Source of the DNA: Venturia oleaginea | Lineage: Eukaryota > Ascomycota > Dothideomycetes > Venturiales > Venturiaceae | Assembly: GCA_013176395.1 (NCBI GenBank) | Contig: JABMLP010000022.1 | Span: 124,001 to 188,000 of the forward strand | Direction of reading: 5' to 3' | Length of the DNA stretch: 64,000 bases | In this document: positions 44,462 to 54,773 of the stretch, in pieces | Layout of the letters: every line of letters starts with the position of its first letter | Position numbering within the stretch: position 1 is the first letter of the stretch | Notes under the pieces: generated by a model | Seen by the model: the letters and a program-made list of their open reading frames with translations, nothing else | What the model was told of the DNA's origin: nothing | The model's database searches: none | Translations under genes and position numbers: made by a program

Positions 44462-45552
44462 ACGTATTTCACCACTCACTTGGCCACCCCAACCACTAAA
44501 TCTCAAGTCATCGTGCGATAAACCTCCCACCGATACAGCTTTTATTAAAATAATTCTAACAATACATGCTTTACGTATTTGGGCATCGATTAATCTTATG
44601 ACCTTGAATACCGCAGCCACTACATGTTGGTAATGCTCGCTGTCGTACGACGACTTCCTGATCTTGAACACTATCTCTAGAGCTATTTTCGCATCCCTCG
44701 ACCAAGAACTGACCCTGTTGAGCTTGTAAAACGCCTCCATATGCAATATATCGTCTACGATACTGTTGCTTCTGTTTTCGTCGTTGGTTCTCTGTACGAA
44801 GCTTCCTATTCTCTTCTGCAAGTATTACTGCTGAATTCATTGCGACTTGACATCCTTTGATGAGTTGACCAATTGCTTGACTACTTGGGCTCTGAGATTG
44901 GCGATGAAGAAGATTTCGGACGAGCTGAGCCTGCTGCTCAAGCTGAGCTATCGTACGAGGAGTTTCTGACGTCCACTGTGGCGCTACTCCATGGGGTGTA
45001 CCTGGTGGTGAGGGCGTCTCTTCAACACGCTGAAACCACGCGTTGATTGTCGCTGGATCTTCGCATTTTGCACGCTGTGAATGGAATTTACGATTCCACT
45101 TCGTACAAAGCTCCGGCTGAGCGTTGATGAAGCGGGATACCCAGTTCTTCCCGACTAATGACGGTGGAGGATTCGTACCGCGTTTTTCGAGTAAAGCGTT
45201 TGCCATTCGTCGTACGTCGATAATTTGGGGCGGAAATCCTCGTCGATCAAGGTCTAGGATCCACTGAACCAGAGCCTGCTCTTCATGTATTTGTAACTTT
45301 CTCTTTTGGTGGTTAGATTCGCTTCGTGGTTTACCACCTTGAAGACGAGACTGAAGTGTAGATCGAGGAATATCGTACGACGCTGAGATTTGACGTTGAC
45401 TTAAATTTGGATTCGTTTGAAAGCTCTGCTTCGCAAGAAGTAATCTAGCCTCTTTGCAAGCCGATCCGGGGGTTGGTGTTGACATTATCGCGATAATTGT
45501 ACGAAGGGATTAGACTTTTTGCTTGGGTGGCCAAGTGAATGGTGAAACACGT
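44462..45552 (-). mobile_element. Pogo/Fot1-type element lacking the DDE domain, inserted in the Tc1 element
   Basis: TA duplications (44460-44461 and 45553-45554) enclose inverted repeats of about 27 bp, starting ACGTATTTCACCACTCACTTGG on the left (ACGTGTTTCACCATTCACTT when the right is inverted). The termini resemble those of the MITE at 28737-29052. It carries one uninterrupted gene. The element is 1091 bp, about 0.8 kb shorter than a full Fot1-type element. Confidence 0.87.
44571..45485 (-). CDS. Pogo/Fot1 transposase derivative without catalytic domain
   Basis: A 304-residue uninterrupted frame. The N-terminal half has the psq-type helix-turn-helix (QRQISASYDIPRSTLQSRLQ) and a CENP-B/Tc5-type DNA-binding domain (ALLEKRGTNPPPSLVGKNWV). 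At INAWFQR, where the DDE catalytic core normally begins, it jumps in frame to the usual C-terminal part (VEETPSPPGTPHG, then AQLVRNLLHRQSQ and QLIKGCQVAMNSAVILAEEN). It ends in a zinc knuckle (CSGCGIQGHKINRC). The product would bind DNA but not cut, so it could act as a transposition repressor or be on the way to domestication; that is inference. The lack of stop codons is notable because the surrounding Tc1 gene is dead. Confidence 0.82.
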   Translation of the reverse strand: MSTPTPGSACKEARLLLAKQSFQTNPNLSQRQISASYDIPRSTLQSRLQGGKPRSESNHQKRKLQIHEEQALVQWILDLDRRGFPPQIIDVRRMANALLEKRGTNPPPSLVGKNWVSRFINAQPELCTKWNRKFHSQRAKCEDPATINAWFQRVEETPSPPGTPHGVAPQWTSETPRTIAQLEQQAQLVRNLLHRQSQSPSSQAIGQLIKGCQVAMNSAVILAEENRKLRTENQRRKQKQQYRRRYIAYGGVLQAQQGQFLVEGCENSSRDSVQDQEVVVRQRALPTCSGCGIQGHKINRCPNT

Positions 45553-46097
45553 TACAGTAACAACATATTATTAAGTATACAGGCGAGGGGGCTCATTGGC
45601 AGCTTGATATGCGCTAAAATTGTAAGCCCCTGGCTGGTGGCGGCGTACTAACAATATATCGGCCGGCTACCACAGTAAACTGATGCCAGGCCAGGCTGAC
45701 AAGGTTGGGGCTACTTGACATTTGAAATTCATGAGACCACAGTACGCCGTATTGACATACTAAGACCCGGCTCTAGAACCAGATTCTGCCTATGCTTAAA
45801 GTGTAGGAGCCAGATACTGCCTGTGCTTGACATGTGTTGTCGTTTGTGCATCAACGTGTTGGCGTTCTAAGTCGGCGACGCCCGCAATTCTGATCTACGC
45901 TACGATGATGTGCTAAAGATAGGACCAGTTCCGACGCTTCTGAGATATACCATGCATATTTGGAGGAGTTCTGATTACTTACAAAGGTCGGAATTAATTG
46001 ATCAACATTTTTCGGCTAGCTTCGCTATATGGTAGAACTGCTGGAAAAGAAGATCTGACCAGTCAAAAAATGTTAGAATATTTATTGTGCTTTCGAA

Positions 46098-46160
46098 GTT
46101 AACGAGGACAAACTGCAAGTCGACTTGACCTGTTTTTCCGAGAGCCGGGATAGCTGATGT
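46098..46160 (+). repeat. Dispersed repeat, copy 2 of 3
   Basis: Shares GTTAACGAGGACAAACTGC, AAGTCGACTT and CGAGAGCCG with the inverted copy at 49143-49195 and, more loosely, with 13793-13860. Confidence 0.6.
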
Positions 46161-47329
46161 TGAAAATCTTGCTGATTAAATACGTCGTTCAACGTCGTTC
46201 CGTCGATCTATCTGAAGTGGAACAACACAAAGTATGAATTCAATGAGTGACTGCATAACCCTCGAACTGAGTGGAAAATGAGGGCTATCTATACAAAGAG
46301 AGTGTACTGACGTAGGTTCTGAGACCGCAGAGATACCGAGCAAACAAGAGTGAGAACAAACAGATTTGAAACGACTTTGAAACCGTTGGTGTTACCACCA
46401 TATTGCAACACGATCAGGCACCATAAACTTCCTGTTCTGTGATATGAAATATCTACTATAGTCTATAGGGTATTTACATGTAAGGCGCGAATCATCTACT
46501 ACACCGAGCCTTTTTTAAGGAGTTTTTATTGCTAAAGCGGTGGGAATTAACTAATCTCTCTGTTTCAGCTAGGATTTGCTCTAGGGTAGAGCTTTTAGAA
46601 CTAACTACTCAGTTAGTCAGTCAAAACTTGAAGATTGTCCCAGTTGATATACAAACCACAATATGTAATTAATAATAATAATTAGATTTTACGTGGTATG
46701 TGATGGCTGCTGTGCCGTGTGCCCACAATCTCTATCTACAATCGCAAAAACCCAACTCTCTGGGATGAAAAGGCCTCTCGGATCTATCCTGAGCGGAATG
46801 CATACGGTGCGCAAGGGGGCTATCAACGGTCCGGTCCCTTCGCTATCTTAACGTCTCTCGACTTGGCCGTACACCTACTCTTACTATGCCCCCTACTTTA
46901 CTACCCGGGTCATCTATCCTACTCCCGCCAGTACAGCTCCTCTACGGCTCCTGAGCCGTGTCCTCTGCCTAAAATTTGCTGTCATTTCACATGAGAACCG
47001 TCATGTACGGATATTTCCTATCCCCCGTATATACCATGCCTTAACCTGCCGTGGTCCGTCGTCCCCCCAACTCACATCACCAGAATACCCTCCTACCCTT
47101 AACCTGCCCTTTTTCTCCCTATCACCCCTGCCCTTTGTCCCTGTACCGGAGGTGGTCCTCCTCCTCCCCGCTCAGTTTTCGATGTTAACTTGCCCTTTTT
47201 CCTTCTTCTCCTGCCCTTTACCTTCTCTATTCCGCTCACTTTTCGATGTTGCCCTGCCATTTATCCTCCAGCTCTTGTTGCGGCCCCTTTGGACTCTCGC
47301 GCCATCGTTGGTGGTAGGTGAGGTGATGT

Positions 47330-47470
47330 CTCTTCAGACTATTGCGTAGTAGGTAAGGTAGGTGAGCTAGGTAAGGTAGGTGAGGTGGAGTCTCTTCAGA
47401 CTGTTGCGGAGGAGGTATCGGTACACGCCCGGTACGGGGTAGGTGAGGTGGTGTAGGAAGTAGGTAAGGT
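47330..47470. repeat. Short tandem repeats of GTAGGTGAG/GTAAG type
   Basis: Repeated GTAGGTGAG and TAGGTAAG units, plus two copies of a longer segment with TCTCTTCAGACT (about 47325-47345 and 47390-47405). No function suggested. Confidence 0.65.
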
Positions 47471-48601
47471 AGTAGTCGTAGTTAAGAATTTTGGACTCTT
47501 TGTGCGGCGTTGGCGGGACTTGAACTCCTCCAATTCGGTGCCAGCGTAGTATTTCCAGTATACGTTGCTCTTCGTGTAATCGCTGTATTGCCATCTCTTA
47601 CTACGTACTGAGTTTTCCCTGTGTCCAGGAGCATCGCTCGTGGTGTGGTAGAGTCCGCTCTACCAGGCAAACCACCACGACGTGCCGTCCGATGCCCGTG
47701 GAGGTGAGTCCACGGATAGCAATTTCCATCGGCTCTCCCATCATCGTCGAGACTATATGGAAGGTTCGTAGCCTCCGCCTCGTACAGGCTGAAAATTCGA
47801 CTTTGGAGGCCAATATGTAATTATATATCTCTTGGAGTATTAACTCCTCCATCATCCTTAGTAGCCACGCCCTTCCTGCGTACTTCGAACATATTAAACT
47901 CGATATTCGTATTCAGCGCGACAAACGTCCCTGTTCCATTTTCATCTCTTCCCGCTTCATCGAATACTATGTCGCACTTTTGACGCTCAGAAAATCATCG
48001 ATTATTCCTATACTATCCTCCATCCACAGGAAGTCCGCAAGTACCAAACGCAACCATCTCTCTTTATAAGAACTATACCGATCCTTAGAAATGTATAAGC
48101 CTGCAAGCCCACCAATCTTAAGTACCCAAACTCCCTCCCTCCCCTTTGCAACAAGCCCCATACTCAAATAGATGTGATGAGTCTATAGTACACCAAATGT
48201 AAACAACAACGGTTATTAGGAGATTCATGACAGCAGCGAGGTTTAAGTAAAAATGATCGCGATAGTGTATAAGCTTAGGCTTACCGATGTTCTTCTCTAA
48301 CCTGCCGGTGTTATCGTTTCTGCGTATTTACCGCCGGTGTTTTTACACCATTTGTACGTAGCATCGTGTATCCACGCCCCCTGATTATGGGGGTTGCAGC
48401 AGCCGCGCTCAGGTGTGTCTGCATGCGAGGGCGTTGTGAGGCTTTGAGTTTTTTTTGAGTTGAAGAGATAAACGATAGAATATATAAGATACAAGTAAGG
48501 CCGATGGAACGCACACTTCAGTTTAGTATAGGCAAAATGATTATGGAAGTCGCTAAAGGCACCGTCTTGTTGAGGTCAAGCGCTCAATTTGTACTTTCGT
48601 A

Positions 48602-48925
48602 TTGTGGTTTTCGAGTGATTGAGGAATCCGAAAAAAAAAGAGCAGTCGTTGAACTGGCCGCCAAGACGAGAAGCACTGGCTAGTTTCCTCCATTACTCGA
48701 AAAGCAGACGTACGGTACGCCCAGGTCTATAAGCTCTGATTGGTGCTTGTTATAATCACGGGGCGAGGTGTAATAAAACTGCTTACCTGATCAAGTGATT
48801 ATTTGAGGAATATGACCAGTGCCGTTACCTCTACTAGAATACCGTTAGCGGGAGGCGAGTCCGAGCGCCATTTTGACGACTACTCACTTTTTTTTTGAGA
48901 TTCCTCAATCACTCGAGAACCACAA
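48602..48925. mobile_element. 324-bp MITE with TA duplication
   Basis: Inverted repeats of about 50 bp starting TTGTGGTTTTCGAGTGATTG, with TA at 48600-48601 and 48926-48927. The right arm matches 110-216 of this window. There is no coding capacity. The TA target suggests Tc1/mariner mobilisation. Confidence 0.85.
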
Positions 48926-48927
48926 TA

Positions 48928-50079
48928 ATCTATCTTCTCCGGACGTTAAGCCACACTCAATGCACGCGTAGCTCTAATGATACATGTGTAATCTACACAA
49001 GGTACTTGGAACTTCCATTTCTCGTAGATTCTGTTAATTTTAGTATGTTTTAGGACCTGGCAAATGATCCGCGCCTAATATGTAAAACCATCCAGACCAT
49101 AGTAGATTCAGTCGAAATCCTATGAAAATGTCCTAATCTACGGCTGTCTCGGCTCTCGCAAAATAAGTAAAGTCGACTTGCAGTTTGTCCTTGTTAAGGC
49201 CAGCACCATTTCTACTGCACATTTGGATTAGTCTACAACACGCAGGATCAAAATACTACTCAATCCTATAGGCCGAGATCAGACTGCAACCGCGACGAAA
49301 AAAGGAGGATAACAGATTAATAGATAGAGGAGCTTACGACGGTACTTCTTCCTCGCAAACCAACTTACATTTCCTAATCTAAGGTTCTCGAATCGAGCTC
49401 GAAAAGAGATTCCTGGAGTATCTTGCCCAAAATCTCGTGTCCGGACGTAGAATCCTAAGCTCGGCCCTCGCTCGGCTTTGTATGAGGACGTGTAGTAGGC
49501 CAATCCAAATTTGTAGTAGGAATAGTGCTGGCCCTCGTTAACTTCGAAAGCACAATACTCTTCACTTTGACCTGTGATCCGTCTGCGTTAACATGAAAAC
49601 CAAAATATAGGCCCCGATCGGCCCTGCCACCTTCACACGCTTCGCCGCGCTTTCCTGTTCGGGCATCCCACAACGAGCTTTCCACTCAATGTTCCGAGAT
49701 GACTCGAATGGATATGGGATGCTATCGAGAGGTTTCTGGAGATTCAGAGTACTGACATTGCCAGGAATTTATCGAGACTTACCCACGTTGCTATTTCCGT
49801 GATTGCACCAAACTGACCATCGAAGGCATCGCAGAAAGAATCTTGGATGGAAAAGAAACATCCGTGTTGCTGGAAGTAAATGCACAGAGAGTTCCTGTGT
49901 AACACAAAGGTGGTGGAAAAGTGTTCTGACATCCAGCTCTCATCTGATGCTTCACTCCACCTCCCTCCAGTTGCTCGATTTCCTTGTCGACGTGTCGAAG
50001 ACTCTAGCGGTGAGGAGAAGACCGAATGATATTGTGCTGGCGGAAATGACCTTTCACTGTTAGCACTGCTTCTCCCTGC
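48928..50079. other. Gene-free region with repeat fragments
   Basis: Contains the inverted copy of the dispersed repeat (49143-49195) and a further fragment of it near 49540 (GTTAACTTCGAAAGCACAAT). Open frames on the minus strand are short and unrecognised. Confidence 0.4.
49143..49195 (-). repeat. Dispersed repeat, copy 3 of 3 (inverted)
   Basis: Reverse complement of 46098-46160, including AAGTCGACTTGCAGTTTGTC. Confidence 0.6.
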
Positions 50080-50202
50080 GCGAACATCACTTTCGAAAAG
50101 GCGCTATACGCGAAATCTCTATCACTATATCGTGAATTTTGGAATAGGTAGAAAAATGTCTGTGCTCACCCATGCACAGCTTTTTGAAAGTGATGTTCAC
50201 GC
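50080..50202. mobile_element. Short MITE-like inverted repeat element
   Basis: About 24-bp inverted repeats (GCGAACATCACTTTCGAAAA, and GCGTGAACATCACTTTCAAA when the right is inverted) around about 75 bp. No clear target duplication was identified. Confidence 0.55.
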
Positions 50203-50367
50203 TTGGGAGGCCTGACGCCAAAAGTGAAAGATCATCTCCACCAGCACGATATCCGAGTCCACCTATATGATGCCTTTTGGATCACAGCATGGCCATTTTC
50301 GACCCTTCTCATTACCACCTCCGCAGTGCTCGGCTGTCTTAGAAGCCAAGAAAGTGGGCAGTACTAA

Positions 50368-50550
50368 TACCGTATACCACGGCTAAAGTTGTACACAACC
50401 CTGTCCTTGTAATAGTCAGTGCATCGCTCGAAGAAGTAACGGCTATACTACAGAAAGTTTAGCCGTTACTACTTCGAGACTTGCTCTCACGGGAGGTAAG
50501 GATAGAGCAAGGATGGGGGGTTCACAACTTTAACCGTGGTATACGATACT
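50368..50550. mobile_element. Foldback element with nested palindrome
   Basis: Outer inverted repeats (CGTATACCACGG, AAAGTTGT) at about 50371-50395 and 50521-50547 enclose a second palindrome at about 50428-50477 (AGTAACGGCTAT, then TAGCCGTTACT). The whole 183 bp could fold into one long hairpin. Confidence 0.65.
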
Positions 50551-50657
50551 CTGTGCTAATATATTCGTAGTACGTTGACTGCCGTGAACCTTAGCAGATA
50601 GTTGGATAATGAGTATTGGCGGAAGTAAGATGATAGTGAGGGTAGGAGCAGTTCGCA

Positions 50658-51002
50658 TCAGAGGGCTGGAGATCCGAAGATTTTAAGTATTCTTTCAGCT
50701 CCCAAGATATTATTGTCGACTATTTTATGGTTCCGGATTCTGATACCGCCCAGCCATGTGGAGATTCCGATGCTTCTGATCAAGTCAATGTTCTTACCAA
50801 TTTGCTGCAGTAATGGGAGGAGATCGGTCTTGAATTCGAATTTGAAACGCAACGCCCTGTTGACACATTGTTTGATCACAACCGTGTCCGATGTCATCAA
50901 AAGGGTGGCATTGATGTGTATACTCCTTACGAACGAGTTCAGCCTGAGCAACCGTGGCGCGTCAAAAGTGACCAAAGTGCGGGAGTATATTTGACCTTCC
51001 AA
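50658..51002 (-). other. Unassigned minus-strand open frame
   Basis: About 114 codons without a convincing ATG at the upstream end. The sequence (ATLLMTSDTVVIKQCVNRAL, then IRSIGISTWLGGIRIRNHKI) is protein-like but I do not recognise it. It follows the broken BTB gene and may be part of another relic. Confidence 0.25.
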
Positions 51003-51074
51003 AGTTGGGAGTCTCCGAAAATCATCGTTCGGGGATCAGATATGCGGCGCGTCTCCTGCATTGCATACAGGTCA

Positions 51075-52172
51075 TTACTCCCGTAATATTTTGGTATTGT
51101 GGTCGACTTTCACCCCATCTGTTAGAACAGCTTCGTCGCCGCATTGTATTTGACGGAAGTCTTTCCAAGTTGTTGCAGCTTCCACGGCATTTGGCAAAGA
51201 CTTGACCACAATGTCTCTGCCGAGCTCAGCGTATTTAATCATCAGTATCGGAGGACTGATATCGTCACTGTCACGACTTGAGTCGAAATAGGTCGTGTAA
51301 TTGCCCCGCTCCACAATAATGTCGACGGCGAGGTCTCGTAATTCTCGCGACTACTCGCCAGCAATAGCTTCGTTTTCGTAGAGGTATTCAACAGCATGCA
51401 GAAATTGGTCCGAGTCCCATGTTTCGTGGGCCCGGATCGCGGCGTTGAACTTATGAGCCGATGCCTGCTTCAGGGTTGGTACAAGGTAAAAGTCCGCTGC
51501 GTGGTACAATTTCGAGTGGTATATGAGGTCTTTGATGAATGGCTTCTCAATACTTGTAGTGACATCAGGAGGATTCGCGTTATCCGCAGCTGTCTCGGAA
51601 GAATTTCCGACGTCTGCAGTCTCTTTTGAAGAATTCTTGCTGTTTGCAGTCTCTTCCGGGGAATTGTCGCCCCTCGCAGTTCCGTTCGAAGAAACGTAAT
51701 CTACTGTGTAGTTTACTGTGTAGAGAAACTCTAGAAGACCACGGATTGTTTCTTCGTCTCCAACAACGAGATTGATGAGATTCTCTTTGCTTTCCTGAGC
51801 ATACTGTTAGCCTCTGCTGCAAACATGTGACGAGCTCGTTGGATCTGGAGACATAATAGGTATCTCAAATACTTGAGGCCTAGATGTGGACAATCATCAA
51901 CCTACCTTAAACCCTTCAGGTTTACAAGCATTCGCAAAGAACTCAGATTGAGCGCATACAACAGCTTTGCGAACTTTGAAGTCCTTGCCACCACAGCGTA
52001 ACGTAAGATCAGAGTATAATCCAGTATCAAGCATCCTAATCCCGTCATTCAGTACGCCAAATATCTCTCTTTGATATCAAGTGACGTACTGTCGCAAAGC
52101 AGAAACATACGCATCAACGGCTTCTGCATCATCGCGCTTTACACGATTAGCTTTAGGTTCATCATCTGCCAT
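51075..52172 (-). pseudogene. BTB/POZ-domain protein gene with a premature stop
   Basis: Exons 52172-52090, 52035-51906 and 51794-51075, joined by introns of 54 and 111 bp, encode a fungal BTB protein. The BTB core is LYSDLTLRCGGKDFKVRKAV, CAQSEFFANACKPEGFKE and VVGDEETIRGLLEFLYTVNY, followed by a Ser/Thr-rich insert of short repeats (NSSKETAD-like) and a helical tail. TAG at 51351-51353 interrupts the tail at YENEAIAGE, and the same frame goes on for 91 codons (SRELRDLAVDIIVERGNY) to a normal-looking end. A 218-residue truncated protein that keeps the BTB domain could still be made. Such proteins mostly act in protein-protein contacts, often with ubiquitin ligases. Confidence 0.65.
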
Positions 52173-52853
52173 TATGAATCAGGAGAGGTAGATATCCAGA
52201 ATTGATAATGGATAGAGTTTTGCATAAGAACAATAAGTCCTGAAGTCGGAAGTTCAGTGGTGCTCGGTCGTGAAATTTGAATCACGTGAGCCTGCCCTCG
52301 GAATCGCAAGGCTCTGGACATTTCGCTCTGCGGGCGAGGATTGATAATTGAACCACAACAGTACAACATCTATTCTACCACACACCAAAACAATATTCCC
52401 CAAGGATCTTCGCTACCTCTCAACTCTTTCTGAGGCAACTCTAGCAAGCTCTCCAATATTTCCCAGGTCCCCCGCAGCCACGAAAACCCCAGCGAATCGC
52501 ACACCGCAACCTCATACATTGAGAACCAGTACGCACCGCGAATCACGAGAGCCATACAAAGCAAGAGAAGGATCAAAGAGATAAGAGCATGGAGGACAAG
52601 ATGATGTACAAGTATGGGGTATCTCATCGCTATGGTTTACTTCAACCAACATCCTTCAGTCACACTGACTGACCAAAATCCTCCGAACCCAGGACGACCA
52701 CTCCATCCGTCCTACAGTTATAAAACACAAACGACAAAGCCTCTTGGCCAAAGAAAGAAGAAATCTTTCCATAAAACGAACGCTATCAAACAATCCTCCC
52801 AACCTTCCTACACCGAATACATGCCCAAATGTTTCGAGCCCGAGCAGCAACAA
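52173..52853. other. Spacer between the BTB gene and EPL1
   Basis: The BTB promoter and the EPL1 3' flank. No gene is recognised. Confidence 0.4.
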
Positions 52854-54773
52854 TCACCCCGCAACTGCATTGAGCGCTTGCCTAGCACCATTTGCGGCGG
52901 CTAGCGCAGCAGCTTGCTGATGTTTCTGCTGCTGCGATAGCATGTGTTGTTGCTGAGCCACACGTTGTGCGTCTGTAACTTGCCTATTCGGACTATATCC
53001 TACAGCGACCCGATAATTTATATTCCAGTCATCGTATGGATCGGTATAATAGACTTGGGTGTCTTCGTCGGAGTCGATATCGTATAGAGAGCGATCTTCT
53101 TCGCGCTCGTGGCGAGCTGAGAACGGAGGGGAGAGAATTTTGGATCGATCTTCGTCATCAGAGTCTTCTGAGCGTGACCTTTTCATTCCGCGGCGGTCTA
53201 TGAAGAGGCGACCTCCACGACCTTGACGACGGCGGAAGGAAGAGCGAAGGGCCATGCCATATCCAGTTTGTGGATCAGCAGGCGGGGAGGCATATCGGAT
53301 CGGCAGTTTGGTAACAGTTTTGTCTTCGTGTGGATTTGGCGTGCGGCCTCCATCCATCATGAAATGATTATCCTCTCCTTCCGAAACACTCGAAGGAGGC
53401 GTTGGCAAAGGTTGGGTAAATGCCGCACGAAACGAATTGCGGCCACCGTTGGCGCTTTCCAACGGCGGCGTAATAGGTCTCCACGTCTGGTCTACCCAAT
53501 CCATGTTCCAGGTTTTGTGCTTCTGGATATTGTCTTGGATCATGTTGTTGATTGCTGCCTCTCTGCTCGCCTTTTCGTCAGCAAGCTGCAGCAGATCCGA
53601 ATCTGGTGGACGTCCATCCGCGCGTACAGTGAGAGGAGCCTTTGGAATCATGCCCGAGTTGCCGCTGCGCTGGATGATAGCCGGGTCCAATCTCGGACGT
53701 GGTTTCGGTATCGGCTTTTGATTGATCAGGTCTTCGTCGTCTCCCTTGAGACCAAGGTTCCTCTTCGACTCTTTGAGCAATGCGCGCTGGTCGAAAATTT
53801 GCCTCTCCAGAGCTAATTGCGCCAGGCGAGCATTTTCTCGTTGTTTCACATATTGCATAAGCTGACGAGCTTGTTCCAGTTCGATTCGAAGTCTCTTCAA
53901 CTTTTCCTGAACCATAACATCACGACCACGAGTCTTGCGAATCTGTCGAACTTCTCGCCTGCGGAAGCACACGAAGGGATCGGCATCGTCAGTCTCCACA
54001 TTGCGTTCGAATTTCAGTGAAGGCATGAGAGGATGGTTTAGGCTTTCTAGCCGCCGCGACTTCCAATGAGGGTAGATATCTCTCGCAAAGCGTTGGGCGG
54101 CAGGACTGACTTGTTCCTCGTCAAAGGCAGCTTCCATCTCTTCGTACGTAGGGACAGGAGCATTGTCGACGGCAGCGAAAGGCTGTTTTGCAGCCGAAGT
54201 CTTCTCGAAAAAATGCATGACCTCCTCGAACAGATCTTCGCTGCAGTGCAGGTTCTTCCTCTGTTTGGAATTGTACTGCTTGAGGAAAATTGTATCTTCG
54301 TGGGTCATACAATAGGGGCAACCGACACAATCCTCCACTGTTGAGGAGAATCGAATGTAGGTTGAGGGCTGCTGAAACTGGCGTGGGTATAATCGTTCAT
54401 ATTGTGCATCGTTGGTGATGGCCTCGGGAGTAGGGGATGAACAGATTGGCAGCACTAACACCTCCAGCTTGAGCAGCAGATATGACGGCTTGCAAATGGT
54501 GTTCCTGCAAGGCTGTAAGCCGGCATTCAGTGTAGGTCATGTGATGTGACGACGATAATTATGGTGACGATGATTCGGAAACAAATCTTGGGAAGAGGAC
54601 TGACTTACAATTTCTTCGCCCTTTTCGACCCCGGTTTCGACCTTGGGAATGTTGCGTTGGGCCTCATCGTCAAGGATGCTGGCCTCGATCTCGTGCTCGC
54701 GAACAATGGCGAGGTTTTGCTTGACGGAGAGCTTGCGCTGCCTAAAGCGCGCACCAGACTGTCGAGCCGTCAT
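52854..54773 (-). CDS. EPL1: Enhancer of polycomb-like protein, NuA4 subunit; apparent 1-base frameshift
   Basis: Exon 1 is 54773-54609 (55 codons, starting MTARQSGARFRQRKLSVKQN) and exon 2 ends at 52854. The EPL1 domain holds VETGVEKGEEIEHHLQAVIS, QFQQPSTYIRFSSTVEDCVG and the FVCFRRREVRQIRKTRGRD stretch; then come a coiled coil and a Gln/Ala-rich tail. EPL1 scaffolds the NuA4 histone H4/H2A acetyltransferase in the nucleus. With the conserved acceptor (exon 2 from 54504, EHHLQAVIS...) the frame breaks at a run of four Gs (54433-54436, plus strand); three would restore the conserved FIPTPEA. A nearby acceptor (exon 2 from 54512) avoids the break but replaces about 23 conserved residues by unrelated ones. 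I take it as a homopolymer error or very recent mutation. Confidence 0.88.

Larger units (their letters stand above)
43275..45675 (-). mobile_element. Decayed Tc1/mariner (DD34E) element carrying a nested pogo element
   Basis: TA duplications at 43273-43274 and 45676-45677 enclose inverted repeats of about 31 bp, starting CTGTGGTAGCCGGCCGAT. Total length is 2401 bp. Removing the nested element at 44462-45552 and one TA leaves about 1.31 kb, a normal Tc1 size. The insertion lies between the 5' terminal repeat and the transposase start, so it separates the transposase from its promoter. Confidence 0.88.
45676..48601. other. Transposon-derived, gene-free region
   Basis: AT-rich stretches (about 46430-46700) alternate with C- and T-rich ones. 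A dispersed repeat copy is at 46098-46160. Between about 47330 and 47470 are GTAGGTGAG/GTAAG-type short tandem repeats. Two copies of a CCTGCCCTTT-CGATGTT-like motif are at about 47170-47260. No conserved coding sequence is recognised. Confidence 0.45.
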
